Shown here: positions 42,759-54,600 of the stretch, piece by piece
Position numbering within the stretch: position 1 is the stretch's first letter
Layout of the letters: every line of letters starts with the position of its first letter
Translations under genes and position numbers: made by a program
Source of the DNA: Saccharina japonica
Taxonomy: Eukaryota > Sar > Phaeophyceae > Laminariales > Laminariaceae
Direction of reading: 5' to 3'
DNA length: 64,000 nucleotides
Assembly (NCBI GenBank): GCA_008828725.1
Contig: MEHQ01000915.1
Span: 170,989 to 234,988, forward strand
Notes under the pieces: generated by a model
Database searches by the model: none
Told to the model about the DNA's origin: nothing
What the model saw: the letters and a program-made list of their open reading frames with translations, nothing else

Positions 42759-42836
42759 CAGTAGGGTGTGCTCGAACTGCGCCGAGCGCCTACCGTCGGC
42801 CGTAACCGAGGTCCAATTATCGGGCCACGTCCTGTC
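42759..42836 (-). CDS. MetAP1 exon (AQFEHTLL)
   Basis: 26 codons, [20 protein letters not shown] and FEHTLL; acceptor AAGCAG, donor GTAAGT, phase 0. Contains the last metal-ligand Glu (FEHT). At least one more exon is needed for the C-terminus. Confidence 0.92.
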
Positions 42837-45026
42837 CTGCTTATTTCGATGTTTTTTTCATTGAAGATGGCGGGACATTCGCGGACCGACGAGCAGGACA
42901 GACAGACCGACGGGCGGTCGAATAGACACGACAGACGGGCAGGACGGACGGGCAGGACAGACGGACAGGACAGACGGTCAGGACAGACGGACAGGACAGA
43001 CGGACAGGACAGACAGGCAGGACAGACGGACGGGCAGACAGACAAGACAGGCCGAAGAAACGGACACACGAACGAAACGACAGATATAGACAGGGCAGAC
43101 CGGGGGATAGATGAACGGACGGGCGGGTTACAGGGTTACCGACGGGTGGGCAGACATCTCGAGCTTGTGTAAAAAGGGCGCCGGTTCACGGGAAACACAT
43201 TTGGACAAGAATCGAGCAAGAAATATTGCTAAGGTTGCTGCTGCTGTTGAAACGAACCGCGCATGTACAGGTACTTGGCTGTACGATACAGGTCCTGCAA
43301 TGGGCCAAACCCCACCTCTCTTCCTCCCACCCTCTCTCCCTCCCTCCCTCCCTCTCCCTCCCTCCCTCCCTCCCTTCTCTCCCTCCCTCCCTCCCTCCCT
43401 CGTTCCCTCGTTCCCTCCCTCCCTCGTTCCCTCGTTCCCTCGTTCCCTCGTTCCCTCGTTCCCTCCCTCCCTCGTTCCCTCGTTCCCTCGTTCCCTCGTT
43501 CCCTCCCCCCCCTTCCGGCAGTGTAGGGATGCGAGGGTCTATGGTCATACGACTACGGCCATGCACGACATGAGTACCCCCCCCCCCCCGGCCTATCTCC
43601 CACCACCTCCTCCCCTCTGCCGCCCCTCCGCTTTTCTCTCTCTCTCTCCCCCTGCCTGTCCCTCCTTCTCCCCTTCCCCAATCTGGTCCTACTAACCCAG
43701 ACTCGCCTGCCATGTACCAAGGTTGATCATTGGCTCGATCGTGAAAATGTGCCCCGGTTTCATGACCCCCTTGGCCTTGTTCTTGGGGTAGTGTGGCACG
43801 TTGGGAACCGTGTGGAACAGCTCCCCGATACCGTGCCCGCAGTACGTCTTGACCACCTGGCAGCCTGCGGCATGAAAAAAAAAAAAAAAAGGCGGTATAG
43901 AGAGCAATCTATTAGAGGATACCGTACGAGCGGTTACCCCTTTTACTCGAGAAAAAGGTTTGAGGGTCAATGTGTACGAGGGGACCATAGTAAACAGAAC
44001 CTCCGGCAAACACAAAAATCTACATATTTACCTATTTTTACTAACAATATTTAGTCCTATTTGTTATGGTCCCCCGTAGCAGGGTTTTCCACAATAATTT
44101 ATTTCGGATTGATCATCGGGGATGCACTTTTACGTTTGCTCCAAATCCGTTTCCGGGCGACTTACCAATAGCATATAATAGAGCTACTGCTATCCCAACC
44201 TCAGAAGGCGGCCAGTCGGTTGCTTGGGTGGTGCGATACTTTTATATTTCAAGATTTACGGTGTGTTTGCTTCCCACCTTAGTCTTCGCCCTTCTTTGTC
44301 TTTCTCCCTGCCTACGACTGTACTCGCAACTCAGAATCGGGGTTACAAAAGCAGGCTCTTCTTGCCCCCCCCATCCCAAACAAGGTGCATGCCTTCCATT
44401 TATATCGCAAGAAGGGCACAGCAACCACAAAGCAGCCCCTTCTCCCCCCCCCTCCCGAATACGGTACATGCCTTCCATTTTTATCGCGAGTTTAAGGGTA
44501 CAGCGACTTTCTTCCCTCGTTGGCGCGCGTCTAATCTTGGTGTAGAGCTCCTTCAGCGAGGAAGAATCCTTACAAAAAACAGGTGCTGTACATAGCCTTG
44601 CCGTAGAACCGTGTTACGATACGTGTACGTACGTACGTAGCACTTTTTAGCTCGACTGGCTATCGCTGACTAATACCGACTATTACTGACTATTGCTGAC
44701 TGTTACTGACTATTACTGACCACTACTGACTACTACTGACTATTACTGGCTATTACTGACTATCACTGACTGATACTGACTGATACTGACTAGTACTGAC
44801 TGATACTGACTAGTACTGACTATCACTGACTATCACTGACTATTACTGACTATTTTCTAACTATTAGTAGACCCTTTACGACTGATAGGGCTACTTAACT
44901 GAGGAACTGCTCCTACCTTAATGACCTTGTAAGGGTGGGGGCTTATTTGTTTAAGCTCCGAACACGAGAAGCTCAATATCTCGCCCCGAAACATCAGGTG
45001 CTAAACCTTTTTACCGTAGCACTCAG

Positions 45027-45058
<32 letters not shown>

Positions 45059-46155
45059 ACAACGACAGCTGCAGCAACTATAGGGGTCAACCACTAGCCA
45101 GCACTCAGCTCTCAGCAGCAGCAGCAGCGGAACCAGCAGCGGCAACAACAACGACAGCTGCAGCAACAATAGGGGTCACTCACCAGCCAGCACTCAGCAG
45201 CAGCAGCAGCAGTGGAACAAGCGGCAGCATCAGCAGCATCAGCAACTAATGCACATGGCTCACCCACCAGCCAGAGGAGTGCACGAAAAAAACAAAAACT
45301 GGACGAACACCAGCGACACCCAACAGAGTTTATTTCCCAACAGTCTTAAAAGATAAAAAAAACACACACACACACATTTTTTCCGCCTTCGGATAGGGGG
45401 GTGCATACTAACCCTCACCTCTGTCCCGAGCAATCTTGCCGATGCTGGACCCGAGATCGCGGTACATCGCCCCCGGCTGCACCATGTTCACGGCAGCCGT
45501 GAGGCAACGGAATGCTGTTTCGACCAGACCCGCCCCTTCTTCGTCTACGTTTCCCACCAAGAACGTCTGGAAACCCCAGGGATGGCCGGGAAAAGAGGGG
45601 AGGGGGGACAGGGTGTACTAATTCGTTGATTGCCTTACGAGTAGTAATTTGACCAAGGGAGGACGAGGGGTGAAATCGTGTCAAGCATGGCCGTAGTGAG
45701 ATGACCATAGAACTTCGCACCTCTGCAATGCCGGGACGGAGCACGTCGGGTATTTACCAACCACAGGCAGACATTGCTTGCACCAAGCGCGAAGCGCCGT
45801 GCGGCGCTCGACGAGTCGCAATAAGGGGTGAGCTGCATCCTCTACTAAAAACCGCTTGTGCAGGCAGAGTTCCCTGCATATGGAAGACAGCAAATTTATT
45901 TGCCCTCCGGTGTGACCACTTCCAGAGATAGCAATGTGTTTACTATGGGGGAATTAGTACGGGATTAGGGTCACGGGATGTGAGTGGGGGCGCGGGAGGG
46001 TGTACTCATACCGTGCATGGCCGTAGTCGTACGACCATAGACCGGGGGGATCAAGTAGGCGCCCGACCAATAAAATGTGGAAACCCGAAGGTTGTCCGGC
46101 AAAGGGAGTTAGAAGCGGGGAGGGGAGACGGGGGGGGGGGGGGGGGGGGGAAGGG

Positions 46156-46212
<57 letters not shown>

Positions 46213-49200
46213 TGAGCAAACAAACGGTGACTCAGGCGTGCACACAGATGAAAATATTAAACTACAGACCCAGACAAAAGGGGGGGGGGGGGTACTAAAA
46301 TCGAGCAAAAACCAAACAAGAAAAAAACGAGAAATATTTCATGGCGCTGAACAAGCTTATGACTACGACTACTTGTATCTAGTTTTTATTGGCTACAGAG
46401 AAATCAACCATGGCTCTCTATGAATAGTGGCGTGTGATAGCTCTGAGTAACAGCAGAAGAGGAGAAGCTTACAGTGTTCATTTGTTTTGCCCCTGCCTCT
46501 CCCCTGCCTCTCTCGTGCAGACCCGCGCGGGCATAGCCGAGGTACACGAGCGAATGGCACGACCCTGCTTGCTGTTGTTGATAGGCCTAGAGAATGTAGG
46601 ACTACTGCTGTGTTTTTCTGTATAAAAAAACGATTTTCGTGTGTAAATTCGTCCAGAAATCCCACCCCCGCTAGCTGGTGTGTTATTCATTTTCGACCTT
46701 TCTAGGAGTAAGGTGGCGTTTCCTCTTTTTTGTCGTGCAACCCCTGGGTGAATAGCGGTAGCTCGCGTTGGAAACCCCCGCGCTAGTGAGTAACGTATAC
46801 CACGTCGGCCGGAAATATAGTCCCCGTTATCACCCCAATGTGAACATCAAACGGTGATTATAGTACCGGGCTATGTGAACATCACACGGGGATTCAACTA
46901 TTACGCAGGACCATAGTAAGCAGGACCAAATATTGTTAGCAAAAATAGATAAATATGTTGGTTTTTGTGTGTACCGTAGGTCCCTACTTACTACATTAGC
47001 CCACCCCGTGATACTATTAATAGCAGCGAAGAGTGGTATTTTTGTAACTGTCGGCAACTGCTGTGTGCGCTGGTAGAAGGGCACAGGAAAAAAAAACGGG
47101 GAAAACGTCGGTCGGTCGGTCGGTCGGTCGCCGTGGATGTCCGGTGTCACCCACCTCAAAATTAAGGCATGTCCTATATTTTATTAGGCGGGTCGTGTGA
47201 ATTTAGCAGCTCGCCTACACGACGCAACTGCCCCGGGGGAGGGGGGGGGGGGGGGGGGGGTGTGTACTCATTTTCATGCATGGCCGTAGTCGTATGACCA
47301 TAGACCCTCGCATCCCTACAATGCCGGGACGGAACATGTCGGGTTTTCACCGACCAGGCAGAGGGGGGGTATACTCATGTTGTGCACAGCCGTAGTCGTA
47401 TGACCATAGACCCTCGCATCCCTACAATGCCGGCACGGGGCACGTTGGGTTATCGCCAACTAGGCAGACATTGCTAGCACCAAGCGCGAAGCGGCGTGAG
47501 GTGTTGGGCGAGTCGCATGAAGAGCGAGCTGCATCCTACTAAGAACCGCTTGTAAGGCGGACTTGCATATGGATGACAGCTTCAATGAGTTATTTTAATT
47601 GCCCCGGAGGGGGGGGGGCGTACTAATTTGTTGCTTGCCTTAGTCAGTTGACCATTGAGCACGCATCCCTTTCGGGACGGAGCACCGAGGAGGGGGGGGA
47701 AAGAGGGGCTAGAGGGAGGGGGGTAGGGGTTACACCCCCGACATCACGACCAGCATGACCACAGCACCACACACCAGCACCACCAGCACCACCACACACC
47801 ATTATCCTCATCACCCCCCTCCTCCCTCCNGAAATCGACTAAAAAAAATACATGGCGTGGCATCAGTGTTGGCGGGCACTGCCGGCGGCTAATTACATTT
47901 CGAGGTTTAGTTTGGCGGGCTCAGGCCCGTCCAAGTAGGATGAGGTCGGCGTGATGGTAGGCTGCCAAGCGGGAGCAGAGGGAGGGGGGGGGGGGTACTT
48001 CATTTTCATACATGGACGTAGTCGTATGGCCATAGACCCTCGCATCCCTACAATGCCGGGACGTAGCATGTTGGGTTTTCACCGACCAGGCAGACATTGC
48101 TAGCACGGGAAGGGGGGGGGTACTCATTATCTCATTATTGGGAAAGTTGTAGAATTTCAGGGGGGACAGGGGGCAGTTGCATTCTACACACGCCTGGTGG
48201 GTTTGTAGGGGGCGGAGGGGGTGCAGATGGGGTGGTGGTAAGTAGGGAAGTGGGGGTGGCAGGGAGTACTAATGTTTTGTTTGCCTTACGTGGTAATTTT
48301 GACCATTGACCACGCACCCCTTTCGAGACGGAGCACCGTTCCCACTTCTACTAAAGACACCTCCAACATTTGGGCGCTCCTTACGTTTTTTTCTTCTTCT
48401 ATGTATTACGAACGAACAGAAAATGTGTGCTTATCTTACACCAGGTATATACCCTTCCTGTTTCGCCGCATGTGGCCACGATTTGGCACATTCTTGAGGA
48501 CATTGTAGTATAAATAGTCCGTTGGGGACGGGTAGGTGGGTAGGTGTTGCATTCTACGCACGCTTAGTGGGTCTGTAGCATATTTGAACGTGTTTATGCG
48601 GGGGGAAGGGAGGGGGCCGGAGAAGTTGTATCCGGTAGTAGTTTAGGGGGGGGGGGGNNNNNNNNNNNNNGGGGGGGGGGGGGGAGGTGAGTGGGGAGCA
48701 AGGGAGCAAGGGAGGCATTAACCACCGAAAGATACGAGGGCTCGGCAAGATCATTGAGTGCCGTTTGTGAGAGCTCGTAATGTGTGCGGCGGGAATGCAT
48801 ATCGTGGGCCTACAGGGTGATTAATCGCGCATGATACATAGCAGGGGGTAGGGGCGGGAGTCCGCCGCCTCCCCCCCCTCTTGTCCTGAGTGATCTGTGT
48901 GTGTGGCGAGAGCTGCACAGGTTTACCACGCGATCGATCCCGTCAGTTGTTGTAGCGAATCGTCCTGCCGATGGTGTCAGAATAGTAGGATGCAGCTCAC
49001 CCTTCATGCGACTCGCCGAACACCTCACAGCGCTTCGCGCTTGGTGCTAGCAATGTCTGCCTGGTCGGTGAAAACCCGACATGCTCCGTCCCGGCATTGT
49101 AGGGATGCCAGGGTTTATGGTCATACGACTACGGCCATGCATGAATACGAAGCGCACACACACACCTCTCGTCCGTCGTGCTTCACCCCAACGTTGTAGG

Positions 49201-49470
49201 GATGCGAGGTTGTATGGTCATAAGGCGACGACCGTGGATGACATGAGTACACCGCCCCCCCTGCTCTGCCCCTTTTTCCCTTTAGTCCTGGGTGATGTGT
49301 ACGTGTGATGAGGGCTACTATATACAGGAACTCACCACGCGATCAATCTCGTCCGTTGTAGCCCCGGCGCGAACCGCCTTCCCTGCTGCGTCAAGAACCT
49401 CCCTTCCGATCTGGAAGGTGAAAAACCACGCGGCGGGCGAGAGCGCGACACAAATGTTTCCAACTACAAG

Positions 49471-49519
<49 letters not shown>

Positions 49520-51508
49520 ATGAACACATGTTGAACACAAAATCATGGGCCACATTTACATAAGACTCATAGGACACTTTCTCAAGGACACCATTGACAT
49601 AAAAGCATGGACACATTAACATAACAGTTAAGACTTTTACTATCAATAGTGCAGTGTGCATAAACCAAATCTGACGCTTATTCCAAATGTTTGGTCCCCG
49701 CAACGGAAAAAAAAAAGAAAAAAACGGAAATTCAGAAAATTGCGCGAAAACAATATTGGAATTTTTGGTAATTCATGGCTACGATAAGAATGGTCCTTAC
49801 TATTAATAGTGTACTAACTGTACATACGCCAGAATCTGACTCCAATTCCGAGTGTTTTGTCTCGACAGTGGGACTGCAGTCTTAAATGGACTGCAGTCTT
49901 AAATGGGTTATAACCCTTTTGAAAATGCAGTATACATATACACACCTGAATCTGACTCTAATTCCAAGTGTTTTGTCCCCACACCGGGCCTGTAGTCTTA
50001 AACGAGTTGATAACACATTGGACGTCATGGAAATATTCCCACAAACCTCATGGACGCGCCGCACCACACGCACGCAGCCACACACAAATCCTGCATCCTC
50101 ACCCTATCTCAAAACAAAAACACACACGCAAGCTCAAAAAGAGAAAGCCCAAGCGATACTACGAGTAAAGGAAAGCTTTCGGTGTATGTACGATATCAAA
50201 TATCGAACTCGCGCTGTCAATATTTCATTTTTTCGATTAGCATTCGACATATAATACATCACAAAACAAATAGTATAAACATACACTCATGTTCATACCT
50301 TGCAAGCCCGCCTAATATTTCATTTTTTCGATTAGCATTCGACATATAATACATCACAAAACAAATAGTATAAACATACACTCATGTTCATACCTTGCAA
50401 GCCCGCCTGATGCCCTTTATCTGGGCAGCCGTGTACACGGGGATGGCACCACTCCCTCCCCCCTTCTTACTCCCCTCCTCGCACATAGAACGCCCTGCGT
50501 GGGGGGGGCGGGGTCGAAGGGGAGAGAGCCGGGGTGTACTCATGTCATGCATGGCCGTAGTCGTATGAGCATAGACCCTCGCATCCCTGCAATGCCGGGA
50601 CGGAGCACGCAGGGCTTTCACCGACCAGGCGGACATTACTTGCGCCAAGCACGAAGCGCCCGCGAGGTGTTCGCCGGGTCGCATGGAGGGTGAGCTGCAT
50701 CCGACTAAGAACCAGTTGTGAGCGGACTCTCTTCCATGAAGAAGGGGGCGGGAGCGGTTAACGCTTGAGGGTGTGAACGGTGAGCGGCAACTGGGGCGAA
50801 AAAGCTTCCAATATATAAAACAGAAAAACAACAGGCGCAACCAGGTTGCTTCGCAGCATAAAAAGGGGGGCACGCAGAACCCGCCCTCCCCGTCCTTGGG
50901 AAAAAAAAGAAAAAAAAAACTAGGACATGGAACCATCCCGGCAAAAACACCGAAAAACATCGCGCCGCGCGCGCTAAAAGTCAGCAGATGCGACGTAAGA
51001 ACCTGCTTCAATATGCAGGAAGGATTATTTCTCCGGGGTTGACGCGTCATTGGTCCCCTTACCCTGTCTGCTACGTATCAGCCGAAACCCCGACTGAATT
51101 CACTATGATACAAAGAAGACACCGTAACACCCCCCCCCCAGCTGTGTGGCCTAAGGAAAGCCAGCAACGCAATACTCTAAACGTTGGACCCGATACTTTC
51201 GGCATCAATCAAGACTGAGGTCAAAAAGCAAAGGGCTCCCACCCCTCCCACCCCCCTCCTCGCCCCTGCAAACACGCCCACTCACCTGCCGGGTGGTCGG
51301 CGTAATCGGGCCGCTTAATATGCGGCGGAACTACCCGCGTCGCCGAAAGTGCGGAAGGTCTCAAGTCTCCGGTGAACTCGTAACCGTTGAACTCTCGCCT
51401 GACTGGCTGCGTCCTGGCAAACACGGACAGGCGGGTTTATAGATGGACGGACAGACAGACAGGCACCCCGACAGGTAGGCCGACAGACAGACAAACAGAC
51501 AGACAGGC

Positions 51509-51552
<44 letters not shown>

Positions 51553-51583
51553 CATACAGACAGACAGACAGACAGACAAAGAC

Positions 51584-51641
<58 letters not shown>

Positions 51642-54600
51642 TGCAGACAAGACAGACAGACAGACAGAAGACAAGCACAGACAAACAACGCAGAAGACAA
51701 GGAGAAAGAACAGACGAAGAGACGAAAACAACAACCAGAAAAGACCAGCGAACCACACACCGTCAGGAAAGAAGGGCAGAAGGGGGTGAGGGAGGGAGTC
51801 GGTAAGAGTAAGAGGGGGGTTTAGGCGGCCCTAGTAACAAATGGCGGGGATGGCGGCAGACAGGACGCTTTAGCGTCGAAACCGGAGCGTCCCAGCAGCC
51901 CTGTACGTCTTGTCGCTGCCGCAGTCACATCAGCAGCAACGACGACAATAACAACAAAAGCGACAGCAGCAAGACAACAATACCGAAACCACCACCAACT
52001 ACAGCAACAACAACAACACAAACACCAACACCAACACCAACGCCAACACCAACAACGAACACCAACACCAACACCAACTTCAATACCAACACCAACTCAA
52101 ATACCAACAACAACAAACACCAGCACCAACTCCAATACCAACACCACCACCACCAACAACAACAAAGACCATCACCAACACCAAAAACACCAGCACGCGC
52201 TTACAGTCATTTTGTTTTAGAAATCATGTTATGCTGCATTTTTCAGAGCATAGCATAATTGGTACTTCTTTGGCATAATCACAGGAAGTTTTGTTCTTGT
52301 TTTTGCAGCATAATAGGCAAAACCGGGAGGAAACCAAGAAAGCACAAAAGCACACCAGAGTATCAGCGAAAGAAGGAGAACGGATGAAAAACTTTGGCAA
52401 GACAGAGAGCAGAACGGATAAAAAAAGTCAGCATGAAAGCACATCAACCAGGAGCATCACCTGCAAAAAAACAGGGAAAATAACGGATCAAAGCCGACCG
52501 TATCATACGTGTGATAATACAAAACACCCTGCCCCCTCTCTTAACAGGTGGCGAATTTGCACCCTGATTTTCTCGTAACAACGAGGAGGGTGCAAAAACG
52601 CCGAGCGATGTATTTATGGAAACTTCTCGACCAGAACTTTCCAAGGCAGCCAATATCGTTGCAGGTGCGCCCCCTTACTTTCGGAGATTCTCGGGTCGAA
52701 AAATCGTTACAGCGGGTGTGATATTTTATCACACCCGGGTGATACGGTATTATTGATTACATCAGCAGCATCGCAGCTCACCTGACGGTTGACGAAGCAG
52801 TCGTCGTCTTGGCCAATTTGTGAATCGCCTTGTGCCGCGACCAGTCGCCCTTGAAGCATGACTGCTCGCGTTACGACAACAAAAGAAAAGAAAAAAAACT
52901 CGGTGTTGAGACATTAAACACCCCGCGTGAAGACAACAAACACCCCGCGTTAAGACAAAAAAACACCCCGCGTTTAAGTTAAAACACCCCGCGTTAAGAC
53001 AACAAACACCCCGCGTTTAAGCTATAGCACACCTTGCGTTACGACATTAAGCACCCGGCGTTAACACATTAAACGCCCCGCGTTAACATATCAAGCACCC
53101 AGCGTTAAGACATAAATCACCTCGTGTCAACTCCACAAAAAAAAAACGCTTCAAGAGGAAAAAAATATCCCGCCTTAAGACATTAAACACCCCGCGATTA
53201 GACGTAAACACACCTCGCGTAAATAATTCGAACAACGTCACGATAATACATAAAACACCTTGCGTTAAGACGTAAAAAACGCCTCTCGTGAAGACACCAA
53301 ACACCTCGCGTTGAGACGCCCCAATACAGTAACTACTGTAACAAGCAAAAGCAAAGAGGGCGGGGAGGGGTACATGTTCAGCCGACGCTCGCGGGCAAGA
53401 CACGTGAGAGATTAGTGGGCTGAACACGCGGCCATGCCCCGCTGCTGCTACTGTAGTTTACCGTTCTACTGGCAAGCTGGCATATTGCGAGAAATTGAGT
53501 GCTTCGTTTTTAGGCCTGCGCGTGTGTGCCTTGGCTGCCTTTGAGATCTCCCTGGATTTGTTTGGCATCAAGAGAGCCGTCCACCTCCGACGCCGCGAAT
53601 ACGTTTTCGCTGAAATAAAGCAACCCAGTGATAGCATCGCCGACGCCTAGACTCTGCTCTATACATGCAAGCTTGCATTGAGCGGACCACTTTTCCCCTA
53701 CTGGTGTGCAAGTCCGAATCTGGGCACAAGTCAACAATAGAAGGTGCCTAGGTTCAACGTTGCGTAGGGAACAGAAGGTGGTCCGGTCCGCCCATCCGCT
53801 CAATGCAAGTTGGCGTAGAGCAGAGTCTAGCAACGGCAATCCCGATCTCCAGAGGCCGAAGCGGGTGACTCGGTACACTTCAAACATGAAGATCGTAAAA
53901 CATTCAAGACGCGCACACATCTAAAACAAATACACCCCCAAGTTTTTCCTCCGGAAACACCAGCGTCGCAGTTCAACGGTAGCTAACCAGCAGCAGCCGT
54001 GGGGTCTGGCCGCTCACTCACTCAAGCCAATAGTCTCCTAGTACAGCAGTTGACTAAAGTGTTGGCGCGGTATGTAAGTGTTGGAGACCGAGCGAAGGAA
54101 GGGCATGTGGAGTTTGCGGAGAGGTTTTTTATTTCAAGTATCGAGTGTTAAATCTACACGGCACCAAAACAAATAGGGACTCCCTTTCGAAAGGGCTGAA
54201 ACGGCCGACCGACCTACCGACCGATCGATCGATCGATCGATCGATCGACCGACCGACCGGGGATTCACCAACGCACACAAGTTGACGATAGTTACAAATA
54301 TCCTGCTGCGCGAGCGCCCGCCGATAGTTTTGTTACCTTCAAGGAGGCATCATCGCTCAGGGGACGCACAATATATTACGCTTTTTCTAGCGACACCAAT
54401 ACTAAGCGAGTTTATAAATTTCACCGCGCCAAAGGATATGGACCCCCTTCAGAATTTACAGAAGCCGGATTCTACGACCGAGTTTCTACGACCGAGTGTC
54501 TATGACAGAGGTTCTACAACCGATCGACGGCCGAGATTCATATACCAAGATAATACGATTTGTGGATACCAGGTCCTATCCCCTATAGACTAGCTGTATA

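Noticed and set aside
46393-46665. Possible site of the missing MetAP1 exon
   Set aside because: None of the frames contains FPKS, CHGIP or VNVD-like residues.
51315-51824. VCLSVCLS and TDRQTDRQ frames
   Set aside because: By-products of the GACA microsatellite.
52905-53320. CRISPR-like regularly spaced repeats
   Set aside because: Units are contiguous with no unique spacers and the setting is a eukaryotic intron; it is a minisatellite. The same applies to 61495-61808.
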